NCBI GenBank assembly: GCA_021166815.1
Contig: JAJPEO010000377.1
Span: forward strand, 1 to 12,010
Origin: Nocardioides sp.
GTDB taxonomy: Bacteria > Actinomycetota > Actinomycetes > Propionibacteriales > Nocardioidaceae
DNA length: 12,010 bases
Direction: 5' to 3'
How positions within the stretch are numbered: the first letter of the stretch is position 1; every line of letters starts with the position of its first letter. Under the pieces are notes generated by a model. It had not been told where the DNA came from, made no database searches, and saw nothing but the letters and a program-made list of their open reading frames with translations. The position numbers were made by a program, and so were the translations under genes. Of the stretch, positions 1 through 7,441 are shown in pieces.

Positions 1-1212
1 CAGGAGTCGCTCGGACTCGTCGTGGTCGAAGGTCTCCTTGGTCTCGCGGTCCTTGACCAGCTCGATGCCGTAGAAGTAGCCGTGGCCGCGCACGTCGCCG
101 ACGATCGGGATGTCGAGCAGCTTCTCCAGCGTCGCGCGGAAGGCCGGCGCGTTGGTGTGGACGTGGTCGACCAGGCCCTCGCGCTCCATGATGTCGAGGT
201 TGGCCATCGCGACCGCGCTGGACACCGGGTGCCCGCCGAAGGTGTAGCCGTGGAGGAAGGCGTTCGTGCCCTGCTTGAACGGCTCGAACAGCCGGTCGCT
301 GGCGATCATGGCCCCGATGGGCGAGTAGCCCGAGGTCAGCCCCTTGGCGCAGGTGATGATGTCGGGGACGTAGCCGAACTCGCTGGAGCCGAACATCTCC
401 CCCACCCGGCCGAACGCGCAGATGACCTCGTCGCTGACGAGCAGCACGTCGTACTCGTCGCAGATCTCGCGGACCCGCTCGAAGTAGCCGGGCGGCGGCG
501 GGAAGCAGCCGCCGGCGTTCTGGACCGGCTCGAGGAAGACGGCCGCCACCGTGTCGGGGCCCTCGAACTCGATCGCCTCGGCGATCCGGTCGGCGGCCCA
601 GCGCCCGAACGCCTTCTCGTCGTCGCCGACGAACTCCGGGCGGCGGTAGAAGTTGGTGTTGGGCACCTTGTGGGCCCCCGGCACGAGCGGCTCGAACATC
701 TCCTTCAGCGGCGGGATGCCGGTGATGGACAGCGCGCCCTGGGGGGTGCCGTGGTAGGCGACCGCGCGGGAGATGACCTTGTGCTTGCCCGGCTTGCCGG
801 TCATCCGGAAGTACTGCTTGGCGAGCTTCCACGCGGACTCGACGGCCTCACCACCGCCGGTGGTGAAGAAGACGCGGTTGAGGTCGCCCGGCGCCATGGC
901 CGCGAGGCGGTCGGCGAGCTCCACGGCCTGCGGGTGCGCGAAGGACCACAACGGGAAGAAGGCCAGCTCCCTGGCCTGCCGGGCCGCGGCCTCGGCGAGC
1001 TCCTCACGTCCGTGGCCGACCTGCACGACGAACAGGCCGGCGAGGCCGTCGATGTACTCCTTGCCCTGGTCGTCCCAGATGCGGTGCCCCTCCCCCCGGA
1101 CGATCATCGGCATGCGGCCGCCGCCCTCGTAGGTGGAGTGGCGGGTGAAGTGCAGCCACAGGTGGTCGCGTCCGGCGGCCTGGTGGTCGCCGCCGAAGTG
1201 GTAGCCGGTCAT
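1..1212 (-). CDS. Class III (omega) aminotransferase, probable putrescine/diamine:pyruvate type; C-terminus off the left edge
   Basis: A PLP-dependent fold-type I, class III aminotransferase. 404 codons are visible without a stop; family members are about 450-465 residues, so roughly the last 50-60 are missing. Visible landmarks are the phosphate-cup segment TTGGGEAVESAWKLAK (117-132), AYHGTPQGA (152-160), EPVQNAGG (228-235), SDEVICAFGR (260-269, Asp261 pairs with the PLP ring nitrogen) and CAKGLTSGYSPIGA, with Lys290 as the Schiff-base lysine. HGYTFGGHPV (321-330) is also typical of omega-aminotransferases. The ATG overlaps the stop of the upstream Lrp/AsnC gene by 4 nt (ATGA on the minus strand), implying translational coupling and one transcript. 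Next to an aminobutyraldehyde dehydrogenase and a polyamine importer, the likely reaction is transamination of putrescine or a similar diamine to the aminoaldehyde, with pyruvate as acceptor. Family assignment is firm; the substrate is inferred from context, and beta-alanine or another omega-amino donor cannot be excluded. Confidence 0.9.
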   Translation of the reverse strand, partial: MTGYHFGGDHQAAGRDHLWLHFTRHSTYEGGGRMPMIVRGEGHRIWDDQGKEYIDGLAGLFVVQVGHGREELAEAAARQARELAFFPLWSFAHPQAVELADRLAAMAPGDLNRVFFTTGGGEAVESAWKLAKQYFRMTGKPGKHKVISRAVAYHGTPQGALSITGIPPLKEMFEPLVPGAHKVPNTNFYRRPEFVGDDEKAFGRWAADRIAEAIEFEGPDTVAAVFLEPVQNAGGCFPPPPGYFERVREICDEYDVLLVSDEVICAFGRVGEMFGSSEFGYVPDIITCAKGLTSGYSPIGAMIASDRLFEPFKQGTNAFLHGYTFGGHPVSSAVAMANLDIMEREGLVDHVHTNAPAFRATLEKLLDIPIVGDVRGHGYFYGIELVKDRETKETFDHDESERLL

Positions 1213-1661
1213 CGTGTTCCCCAGTCGTAGTGCTGCTTGTTGAGCTTGAGATAGACGAACGTCTCGGAGGAGGAGACGCCCTCCACCTGCCGGATCTCGC
1301 GGATCACGCGCAGCAGGTGGTCGTCGTCCTCGCACACCACCTCGACGAGCAGGTCGAAGCTGCCCGCGGTGGTGACGGCATAGACGACCTCCGGGAGGTC
1401 GGCGATGACGTCGCCGGCCACGATCGGGTCGCCCTCGGTGCGTACGCCGACCATCGCCTGGCGCGTGAACCCCACCTGGGTGGGGTCGGTCACGGCGACG
1501 ACCTGCATGACCTCGGAGTCGAGCAGCTTCTGCACCCGCAGGCGCGCCGCCGCCTCGGAGAGGCCCACCGCCTTGGCGATGGAGGTGTACGACGCACGGC
1601 CGTCCACCTGCAGGATCTCGATGATCCGCTTGGCGGTGTCGTCCAGTCGCACGTCGCTCAC
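1209..1661 (-). CDS. Lrp/AsnC-family transcriptional regulator
   Basis: A feast/famine regulator of about 150 residues, the usual family length. The N-terminus opens with LDDTAKRIIEILQVDGRASY, the classic start of the AsnC winged helix; the helix-turn-helix spans about 22-48, with IAKAVGLSEAAARLRVQKL as turn and recognition helix. The C-terminal RAM (ligand-binding, oligomerising) domain runs from about 65 to 145 and includes the beta-rich stretch AGSFDLLVEVV and a LYSxxTF-like ending (SSSETFVYLKL). The GTG at 1661 is preferred because it gives the canonical length. The frame stays open to an ATG at 1706 (adding 15 residues) and one at 1730 (adding 23), and neither start has a convincing Shine-Dalgarno sequence. 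The gene is first in the leftward unit and diverges from the catabolic operon, so it probably senses a polyamine or a downstream amino acid and controls both units. That role is inferred. Confidence 0.88.
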   Translation of the reverse strand: MSDVRLDDTAKRIIEILQVDGRASYTSIAKAVGLSEAAARLRVQKLLDSEVMQVVAVTDPTQVGFTRQAMVGVRTEGDPIVAGDVIADLPEVVYAVTTAGSFDLLVEVVCEDDDHLLRVIREIRQVEGVSSSETFVYLKLNKQHYDWGTR

Positions 1662-1747
1662 CCGGCCATGGTGACCCGCCGGGATCGCCGCTGGCAAGAA
1701 AAACATGCGGATTCCTTCGAAATACGCCACAGGTGCTCGTGATCCTG

Positions 1748-1760
1748 TCGAGAAAATCGA
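1748..1760. promoter_or_regulatory. Candidate Lrp/AsnC operator dyad
   Basis: TCGA-GAAAA-TCGA is a 4-5-4 inverted repeat with an A-rich centre, lying in the middle of the divergent gap. Lrp/AsnC regulators generally bind imperfect palindromes of 13-15 bp with AT-rich cores, often near their own gene. The match is one of architecture only, since each arm is just four bases and is itself palindromic. It could be chance. Confidence 0.25.
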
Positions 1761-1817
1761 ACTTGCCTATGGCTCAGCCGTGAGTTTGGTCATACGCTCC
1801 CTCCACGCACACTTCAT

Positions 1818-1823
1818 GAGAGG
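1818..1823 (+). promoter_or_regulatory. Shine-Dalgarno site for the first operon gene
   Basis: GAGAGG ends 7 nt before the ATG at 1831. This decides the start in favour of 1831 over the in-frame ATG at 1816, which lies upstream of the site. Confidence 0.6.
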
Positions 1824-1830
1824 ACCTCCC

Positions 1831-3273
1831 ATGACCGGCCCCCGCGCCCTGCGCAACCACATCGGCGGCGCCTACGTCGACTCCGGCGCCGAGACCAGCG
1901 ACGTGGTCAACCCCGCCACTGGCCAGGTGGTGGCCAAGGCCCCGATCAGCGGCGCCGACGAGGTCGACGCGGCGTACTCCGCGGCCACGAAGGCCTTCGG
2001 GGAGTGGGGACGCACGACCCCGGCCGAGCGCCAGAAGGCCCTGCTCGACTTCGCCAGCGCCATCGAGGAGCGGGCCGACGAGCTCGTGCGCCTCGAGGCC
2101 GAGAACACCGGCAAGCCCCATGCCCTCACCGCGAGCGAGGAGGTGCCGCCGATGGTCGACCAGATCCGGTTCTTCGCCGGCGCCGCGCGGGTGCTGGAGG
2201 GCCGCGCCTCGGCGGAGTACATGAAGGGCCACACCTCGTGGATCCGGCGCGAGCCCATCGGCGTGATCGGGCAGGTCACCCCGTGGAACTACCCGATGAT
2301 GATGGCGGTCTGGAAGATCGCCCCCGCGCTCGCCGCCGGCAACACGGTGGTGCTCAAGCCGAGCGACACCACGCCCGAGACCACGCTGCTGCTGGCGGAG
2401 GTCGCCTCGCAGTTCCTGCCCGCCGGCGCCCTCAACGTCGTGACGGGCGACCGGGGCACCGGCCGCCTGGTGGTGGAGCACCCGTCAGCCGACATGGTCG
2501 CGATCACCGGCTCGGTGCGTGCCGGCGCCGAGGTGGCCGCCAGCGCGGCGCCGCAGGTCAAGCGGGTCCACCTGGAGCTCGGCGGCAAGGCCCCGGTCAT
2601 CGTGTTCGACGACGCCGACATCGAGTCGGCGGTGGAGAACATCGCGATCGCCGGCTACTTCAACGCCGGCCAGGACTGCACCGCGGCCACCCGGGTGCTG
2701 GCAGCGCCCGGCATCCACGACGACTTCGTCGCCGCGATCGCCGACTACGCCCGTACGAAGGCCGTCGTCGGCATGCCCGACTGCGAGGACGCGCTGCTCG
2801 GGCCGGTCAACAGCGCCACCCAGCTCGAGCGGGTCACCGGCTTCATCGACCGCCTGCCCGACCACGCCTCGGTCTCGGCCGGCGGCGGCCGCATGGACTC
2901 GATGGGCGATGGCTTCTTCGTCTCCCCCACGGTGGTCTCCGGGGTCCACCAGGACGACGAGGTCATCCAGAACGAGATCTTCGGCCCCGTCATCACCGTC
3001 CAGAAGTTCACCGACGAGGCCGAGGCGATCGCCTGGGCCAACGGCGTGGAGTACGGCCTGGCCTCCTCGGTGTGGACCAGGGACTTCGGCCGCGCGATGC
3101 GCGTCTCCAACGCCCTCGACTTCGGGTGCGTGTGGATCAACGCCCACATCCCGCTGGTCGCGGAGATGCCGCACGGGGGCTTCAAGAAGTCCGGCTACGG
3201 CAAGGACCTGTCGATGTACGGGTTCGAGGACTACACCCGCATCAAGCACGTGATGGCCAACATCGAGAGCTGA
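1831..3273 (+). CDS. Gamma-aminobutyraldehyde dehydrogenase-like aldehyde dehydrogenase
   Basis: An NAD(P)+-dependent aldehyde dehydrogenase of 480 residues, full length for the family. The catalytic set is complete: Asn153 in TPWNYP, Lys176 in VVLKPSD, Glu249 in LELGGK, the nucleophile Cys283 in [11 protein letters not shown], and Glu382 in NEIFGP. The C-terminal block [20 protein letters not shown] followed by TRIKHVM closely resembles that of aminobutyraldehyde dehydrogenases such as E. coli PatD/YdcW. It would oxidise 4-aminobutyraldehyde to GABA in the cytoplasm. The ATG at 1831 is chosen because GAGAGG (1818-1823) sits 7 nt upstream; an in-frame ATG at 1816 overlaps that site and is less likely. 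It is the first gene of the rightward operon, 25 nt before the polyamine-binding lipoprotein. Related enzymes also accept betaine aldehyde or 3-aminopropanal, so the exact aldehyde is inferred. Confidence 0.92.
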   Translation: MTGPRALRNHIGGAYVDSGAETSDVVNPATGQVVAKAPISGADEVDAAYSAATKAFGEWGRTTPAERQKALLDFASAIEERADELVRLEAENTGKPHALTASEEVPPMVDQIRFFAGAARVLEGRASAEYMKGHTSWIRREPIGVIGQVTPWNYPMMMAVWKIAPALAAGNTVVLKPSDTTPETTLLLAEVASQFLPAGALNVVTGDRGTGRLVVEHPSADMVAITGSVRAGAEVAASAAPQVKRVHLELGGKAPVIVFDDADIESAVENIAIAGYFNAGQDCTAATRVLAAPGIHDDFVAAIADYARTKAVVGMPDCEDALLGPVNSATQLERVTGFIDRLPDHASVSAGGGRMDSMGDGFFVSPTVVSGVHQDDEVIQNEIFGPVITVQKFTDEAEAIAWANGVEYGLASSVWTRDFGRAMRVSNALDFGCVWINAHIPLVAEMPHGGFKKSGYGKDLSMYGFEDYTRIKHVMANIES

Positions 3274-3298
3274 ACCCGGACCGCAGAGAGGCACCCCC

Positions 3299-4549
3299 AT
3301 GACCCCGTTCCCCGGCCGCACCCGCCGCCCGCTCTCCCCCGAGGCAGCCGCGATCGTCGCGGCCATGCCCCGACTGACCCGCCGTACGCTCCTGGGCACC
3401 ACCGCGGCCGCCGCCACCGGCCTGGCGCTGGCCGCGTGTGCGCCGCCGGAGCCCCCGGCCCCGGGAGGCAAGGCCACCATCGACCTGCCCGAGGACCTCT
3501 CGGACCAGGAGAAGATCATCAACTGGTCCAACTGGACCGCCTACCTCGACGTCAACGAGAAGACGAAGAAGTACCCCACCCTCGAGGGGTTCATGAAGGA
3601 GACCGGCATCAAGGTCACCTACTCCGAGGACATCGACGACAACGACACCTACTTCGCCAAGGTCGGGCCCCAGCTGCGGGCGGGGCAGAGCATCGACCGG
3701 GACCTCTTCACCCTCACCGACTGGATGGCCGCCCGGGTGATCCGCGAGCAGCTGTGCCAGCCCCTCGAGCTGGCCCAGATGCCCAACGTGGTCTCGAACC
3801 TGCTGCAGCCGCTCAAGGACGTCCCGTTCGACCCCGGACGCAACTACTCCGTCACGTGGCAGAGCGGCTTCGCCGGCATCGGCTACAACAAGAACAAGGT
3901 GGGCCGCGAGCTCAAGACCCTCGACGACCTGTGGGCCGACGACCTCAAGGGGCGCATCGTGGTGCTCTCGGAGTACCGCGACACCGCGGCGCTGGTGATG
4001 CAGGCGCAGGGCGTCGACATCACCAGCGGCTGGGGCAAGACGGAGTTCGAGAACGCGTTGGCCTACATCGAGGAGAAGATCGACGAGGGCTACATCCGCA
4101 AGGTGAAGGGCAACTCCTACATGGAGGACCTCACCAGCGGCAACGCGCTGGCCGGCATCACCTGGAGCGGCGACATCTTCATCCTCGCCTACGACACCGG
4201 CGACCCGAGCTGGACCTTCGCGATCCCTGAGTCCGGCGCCACGCTCTGGTCGGACAACCTGATGGTCCCGATCACCTCCACCCACCGGCGCAACGCCCAA
4301 CAGCTCATCGACTACTACTACGAGCCCTCGGTGGCCGCGGAGGTCGCGGCGTACGTCAACTACGTCTGCCCGGTCGAGGGCGCGCAGGCCGAGATGGAGA
4401 AGATCGACCCGGAGCTCGCCCAGAGCCCCTGGATCTTCCCGACGGCCGACTTCATCTCCGAGAACAACATCCAGGCGATCCGCTCGCTGGAGCCCGACGA
4501 GGACTCCGAGTTCGCCGACATGTGGTCCAGCCGCGTGATGGGCAACTGA
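3299..4549 (+). CDS. potD: PotD-like polyamine-binding lipoprotein of an ABC importer, Tat-type signal
   Basis: Extracytoplasmic solute-binding protein of 416 residues. The N-terminus has a twin-arginine motif (TRRTLLG, 27-33), a hydrophobic Ala-rich segment and a lipobox LAAC with Cys47 as the lipidation site, so it is probably Tat-exported and membrane-anchored. Aligned by eye to E. coli PotD, several polyamine-contacting residues are kept: Trp79-Thr80-x-Tyr82 (PotD Trp34, Tyr37), Glu225 and Asp228 (near PotD Asp168/Glu171), Trp289 (Trp229), Trp317 and Asp319 in LWSDNLMVP (Trp255/Asp257) and Tyr355 (Tyr293). Ala81 replaces the acidic residue PotD has in the NWTEY motif. The ATG at 3299 follows GAGAGG at a good distance. 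An ATG at 3365 would remove the long 22-residue n-region and has no ribosome site. Putrescine versus spermidine cannot be decided from sequence. Confidence 0.9.
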   Translation: MTPFPGRTRRPLSPEAAAIVAAMPRLTRRTLLGTTAAAATGLALAACAPPEPPAPGGKATIDLPEDLSDQEKIINWSNWTAYLDVNEKTKKYPTLEGFMKETGIKVTYSEDIDDNDTYFAKVGPQLRAGQSIDRDLFTLTDWMAARVIREQLCQPLELAQMPNVVSNLLQPLKDVPFDPGRNYSVTWQSGFAGIGYNKNKVGRELKTLDDLWADDLKGRIVVLSEYRDTAALVMQAQGVDITSGWGKTEFENALAYIEEKIDEGYIRKVKGNSYMEDLTSGNALAGITWSGDIFILAYDTGDPSWTFAIPESGATLWSDNLMVPITSTHRRNAQQLIDYYYEPSVAAEVAAYVNYVCPVEGAQAEMEKIDPELAQSPWIFPTADFISENNIQAIRSLEPDEDSEFADMWSSRVMGN

Positions 4550-4550
4550 G

Positions 4551-5669
4551 GTGGGCGACCTGCGCGACGCGCACGGCGACCTGCAGCTCGAGTCCGTCAC
4601 GAAGCGGTTCGGCGACTTCGTGGCCGTCGACGGCCTGGACCTCGAGGTGCCCCGGGGCTCGTTCTTCGCCCTGCTCGGACCGTCGGGGTGCGGCAAGACC
4701 ACGACGTTGCGCATGATCGCGGGCCTCGAGCAGCCGACTGCCGGACGGGTGCTGATCGGCGACACCGACCTCACCGGCTCGCGTCCCTACGAGCGGCCGG
4801 TCAACACGGTGTTCCAGTCCTATGCGCTCTTCCCGCACCTGAGCGTCCACGACAACGTCGCGTTCGGACCCAAGCGGCGCAAGGCCAAGGACGCCGACAC
4901 CCGGGCCGGCGAGGCTTTGGAGCTGGTCCAGATGGCCGACTTCGCCGCGCGCAAGCCGGCCCAGCTCTCCGGCGGCCAGCAGCAGCGGGTCGCCCTGGCC
5001 CGCGCCCTGGTCAACCGCCCGGAGGTGCTCCTGCTCGACGAGCCCCTGGGCGCCCTCGACCTCAAGCTGCGCCGGGAGATGCAGGTCGAGCTCAAGCGGA
5101 TCCAGACCGAGGTCGGGCTCACGTTCATCCACGTCACCCACGACCAGGAGGAGGCCATGACCATGGCCGACACCGTCGCGGTGATGAACCGGGGCCACAT
5201 CGAGCAGATGGGACCGCCCGAGGAGCTCTACGACCTCCCCCGCACGCGGTTCGTCGCCAACTTCGTGGGCCAGGCCAACATGGGGCCGGGCACCGTCGAG
5301 GGGACCGACGGCGACTACCTGGTCGCCGACGTCTACGGCACCAAGGTCAAGGTCAAGCGCAGCCGCTCGCAGGTCCAGGAGGGCAGCCTGCTGTTCGGGG
5401 TCCGGCCCGAGAAGGTCCAGGTCTCGCGCACCCAGCCCGAGGGCGGCGGCAACGACGTCATGGGCGTGGTCAAGGACGTGTCGTTCCTCGGTGTCGCCAC
5501 GGCCTACCTCGTCGAGATGCCCAGCGGCACGATCTGGAGCTGCTACGAGCAGAACCTCGACGTCGAGCCGATCGACCTGCGCCCCGGCGACCAGGTGTGG
5601 CTGCGCTGGAACCCCGCGCACGCCTTCGCCGTGGCGCCGGAGGGCGCGCTGCAGGAAGCGGCGCGGTGA
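4551..5669 (+). CDS. potA: PotA-like polyamine ABC transporter ATP-binding protein
   Basis: Cytoplasmic ATPase of the importer, 372 residues. All nucleotide-binding motifs are intact: Walker A GPSGCGKT (43-50), Q-loop Gln89 in VFQSYALFPH, signature LSGGQQQ (139-145), Walker B VLLLDEP (159-165), D-loop GALD (167-170) and switch His197 in HVTHDQEEAM. From about residue 270 a TOBE-type beta domain follows (GVRPEKVQV, then GVVKDVSFLG), as in PotA and other spermidine/putrescine ATPases of the CUT1-like group. It begins with GTG one base after the potD stop and has no clear Shine-Dalgarno sequence of its own, so translation probably depends on ribosomes finishing potD. Subfamily assignment to polyamine import rests on the neighbouring PotD, PotB and PotC. 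Confidence 0.93.
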   Translation: MGDLRDAHGDLQLESVTKRFGDFVAVDGLDLEVPRGSFFALLGPSGCGKTTTLRMIAGLEQPTAGRVLIGDTDLTGSRPYERPVNTVFQSYALFPHLSVHDNVAFGPKRRKAKDADTRAGEALELVQMADFAARKPAQLSGGQQQRVALARALVNRPEVLLLDEPLGALDLKLRREMQVELKRIQTEVGLTFIHVTHDQEEAMTMADTVAVMNRGHIEQMGPPEELYDLPRTRFVANFVGQANMGPGTVEGTDGDYLVADVYGTKVKVKRSRSQVQEGSLLFGVRPEKVQVSRTQPEGGGNDVMGVVKDVSFLGVATAYLVEMPSGTIWSCYEQNLDVEPIDLRPGDQVWLRWNPAHAFAVAPEGALQEAAR

Positions 5670-6580
5670 GCGCCGCCGCCCACATCCCGTCCTCGACGAA
5701 GGGCGAGGGAGGGGCCCAGGAGGTACGAGCGCCCGCCGGGAGCCGGTGGATGGCGTACCTGCTGCTCCTGCCCGGACTGCTGTGGCTCGGGGTCTTCTTC
5801 GTCCTCCCGCTGGTCCAGCTCGGCGCGGTCAGCCTGCAGAGCCGGTGGCCGGACTTCCCCGGCTACTACTACCCCGACCTCAACTGGCACAACTACGTCC
5901 AGGCGCTGACCGACTACGGCCCGCACTTCGCCCGCAGCTTCGTCTACGCCGGCCTGGCCACGCTCTTCGCGTTCGTGCTGGCCTACCCGCTGGCCTACGC
6001 GATGGCGTTCAAGGCCGGACGCTGGCGCGGGATCATGATGATCTGCATCATCGCGCCGTTCTTCACCTCGTTCATCCTGCGCACCTTCGCGTGGGCGCAG
6101 ATCCTCAGCGACGAGGGCTGGGTCGCCGACGTCCTCAACGCGCTGCACCTGCTGCCGGGCGGCCAGATCATCAACACCCCGATCGCGGTGGTGGCCGGCC
6201 TGACCTACAACTTCCTCCCGTTCATGGTGCTGCCGATCTACGCCTCGCTGGAGCGGGCCGACCCGCGCGTGATCGAGGCGGGCGGCGACCTGTACGCCAA
6301 CGGCCTCACGACGTTCCGTACCGTCACCCTGCCGATGTCCATGCCCGGTGTGCTCGCCGGCACGCTGCTGACCTTCATCCCGGCGGCCGGCGACTTCGTC
6401 AACATGGAGCTCCTCGGCCCCCAGCGCGGCAAGATGGTCGGCAACGTCATCAACGACCAGTTCCTCGCCATCCCGGGCGGGTACCCGATCGCTGCGGCAC
6501 TGTCCTTCACGCTGATGGCCGCGATCCTGGTCATGGTCTTCCTCTACGTCCGTCGCTTCGGCACCGAGGAGCTGGTCTGA
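5666..6580 (+). CDS. potB: PotB-like polyamine ABC transporter permease
   Basis: Integral membrane permease of 304 residues with about six hydrophobic segments, near 29-51, 93-115, 123-145, 171-191, 227-246 and 276-296. The EAA coupling loop that contacts the ATPase is at about 204-228 (EAGGDLYANGLTTF then TLPMSMPG). The segment GDFVNMELLGP is also typical of PotB-type proteins. The start is the GTG at 5666, which overlaps the potA stop by 4 nt (GTGA) and is preceded by AGGAAG (5653-5658) with 7 nt spacing. The reading frame is open far upstream inside potA, but that part is out-of-frame shadow coding. The hydrophilic first 28 residues are cytosolic and not conserved in the family as far as I can tell. 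Confidence 0.92.
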   Translation: MSAAAHIPSSTKGEGGAQEVRAPAGSRWMAYLLLLPGLLWLGVFFVLPLVQLGAVSLQSRWPDFPGYYYPDLNWHNYVQALTDYGPHFARSFVYAGLATLFAFVLAYPLAYAMAFKAGRWRGIMMICIIAPFFTSFILRTFAWAQILSDEGWVADVLNALHLLPGGQIINTPIAVVAGLTYNFLPFMVLPIYASLERADPRVIEAGGDLYANGLTTFRTVTLPMSMPGVLAGTLLTFIPAAGDFVNMELLGPQRGKMVGNVINDQFLAIPGGYPIAAALSFTLMAAILVMVFLYVRRFGTEELV

Positions 6581-6581
6581 C

Positions 6582-7439
6582 ATGGCCTCCACGACTGCCC
6601 ACCGCCCCTCCGCCACCCGGCGGACCCGCACCTGGCTGGCCGACCACTTCGTGATGCTCGTCGCGGTCGCGGTGCTGGTCTACCTCTTCCTGCCGGTGGC
6701 CTACACCTTCGCGTTCTCCTTCAACGACCACGGCAAGACCAACATCGTGTGGCAGGGCTTCACCCTGGAGCACTGGAAGGACCCCTGCGGCGTGCCGGGC
6801 GCGTGCGAGTCGCTGGTGACCTCGCTGCAGGTGGGAGCCATCTCCACCTTCATCGCCACGGTGCTCGGGACGATGATGGCCCTGGCGATGGTGCGCTACC
6901 GCTTCCGCGGCAAGGCGATGAGCAACGTGCTGATCTTCATCCCGATGGCCACCCCCGAGATCGTGCTCGGCGCCTCGTTGCTCACGATCTTCGTCCAGGG
7001 CTTCACCAACCTCGGCCTGCGGCTGGGCTTCTGGGCGATCGTCTTCGCCCACATCATGTTCTGCATCAGCTTCGTCGTGGTGACCGTCCGGGCACGGATC
7101 CAGTCCCTCGACCCCCGGATCGAGGAGGCGGCCCAGGACCTCTACGCGGGTCCGCAGTCGACGTTCTGGAAGGTGACGTTCCCGCTGATCCTGCCGGGCG
7201 TCCTGGGCGCGGCGATGCTGGCGTTCTCGCTCTCGTTCGACGACTTCATCATCACGAACTTCGTCTCCGGCAACGAGTCCACGTTCCCCAAGTTCGTCTA
7301 CGTGTCCGCCCGACGCGGCATCCCCGCCGAGGCCAACGTCATCGGCTTCTCGATGTTCGTCATCGCGGTGGCACTGGTCGTCGCGGCCCAGGTCGTGCGA
7401 TCGCTGCGCACCAGCGGCAGCACCAACCAGAAGGGATGA
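6582..7439 (+). CDS. potC: PotC-like polyamine ABC transporter permease
   Basis: Second membrane permease, 285 residues, pairing with PotB to form the channel. It has a first hydrophobic segment at about 24-46, further segments near 84-104, 114-137, 150-168, 203-224 and 251-272, and an EAA loop EEAAQDLYAGPQSTFWKVTF (181-200) ending LPLILPG-like. LSFDDFIITNFVSG (217-230) is a hallmark of PotC. The ATG lies one base after the potB stop, with GAGGAG (6566-6571) 10 nt upstream. The predicted external loop after the first membrane segment contains two cysteines, Cys69 and Cys75, that could form a disulfide outside the cell. Confidence 0.92.
   Translation: MASTTAHRPSATRRTRTWLADHFVMLVAVAVLVYLFLPVAYTFAFSFNDHGKTNIVWQGFTLEHWKDPCGVPGACESLVTSLQVGAISTFIATVLGTMMALAMVRYRFRGKAMSNVLIFIPMATPEIVLGASLLTIFVQGFTNLGLRLGFWAIVFAHIMFCISFVVVTVRARIQSLDPRIEEAAQDLYAGPQSTFWKVTFPLILPGVLGAAMLAFSLSFDDFIITNFVSGNESTFPKFVYVSARRGIPAEANVIGFSMFVIAVALVVAAQVVRSLRTSGSTNQKG
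7429..7435 (+). promoter_or_regulatory. Shine-Dalgarno site choosing the GTG at 7442
   Basis: AGAAGGG ends 6 nt before the GTG at 7442 but directly abuts the ATG at 7436. Spacing therefore favours the GTG as start of the saccharopine-dehydrogenase-family gene. Confidence 0.5.
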
Positions 7440-7441
7440 CA

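Larger units (their letters stand above)
1662..1830. promoter_or_regulatory. Divergent promoter/operator region between regulator and catabolic operon
   Basis: This is the only sizeable non-coding gap in the window, and its middle (about 1697-1800) is visibly richer in A/T than the coding DNA. It must hold promoters for both directions. Candidate elements are weak: a TACGCT hexamer at 1793-1798 fits a rightward -10 (TAnnnT), and the minus-strand GTATTT at 1720-1725 could be a leftward -10, but neither has a good -35 at 17 nt. Two small symmetric sequences are present: TTCGAA at 1716-1721 and TCGAGAAAATCGA at 1748-1760. The second is an AT-cored dyad in the style of Lrp/AsnC operators. The function as a divergent control region is inferred from gene arrangement; exact promoter positions are not settled. 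Confidence 0.6.

Noticed and set aside
22..1230. Long plus-strand open frame of about 400 codons opposite the left aminotransferase
   Set aside because: It lies in register opposite a clear class III aminotransferase with its catalytic motifs. Its Val/Gly/Ala/Asp/Arg-rich text has no recognisable domain; GC-rich third positions remove stops from the opposite strand.
1693..1767. GGCAAG (1693-1698) and CTTGCC (1762-1767) as an inverted repeat around the divergent promoter
   Set aside because: The arms are only 6 bp and 63 nt apart, and the flanks do not extend the symmetry; chance is the simpler explanation.
3274..3298. Possible terminator or separate promoter between the first dehydrogenase and potD
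   Set aside because: The 25-nt gap holds only a Shine-Dalgarno site, with no hairpin followed by a T-run and no room for a promoter outside coding DNA.
2004..3302. Plus-strand alternate frame of 432 codons inside the first aldehyde dehydrogenase
   Set aside because: Its Arg/Pro/Gly-rich, out-of-frame text overlaps a gene with a complete catalytic set.
2485..3531. Minus-strand open frame opposite the first aldehyde dehydrogenase and the start of potD
   Set aside because: It spans two real genes and their gap, has low-complexity composition and no ribosome site, and is a codon-bias shadow.
3242..4774. 510-codon minus-strand open frame across potD and potA
   Set aside because: It is antisense to two genes with intact motifs. 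It is repetitive in Val/Leu/Asp/Gly and shows no domain.
5543..6631. Minus-strand open frame opposite potB
   Set aside because: Its composition is the complement of hydrophobic membrane codons (Glu/Arg/His/Asp-rich); there is no independent support for it.
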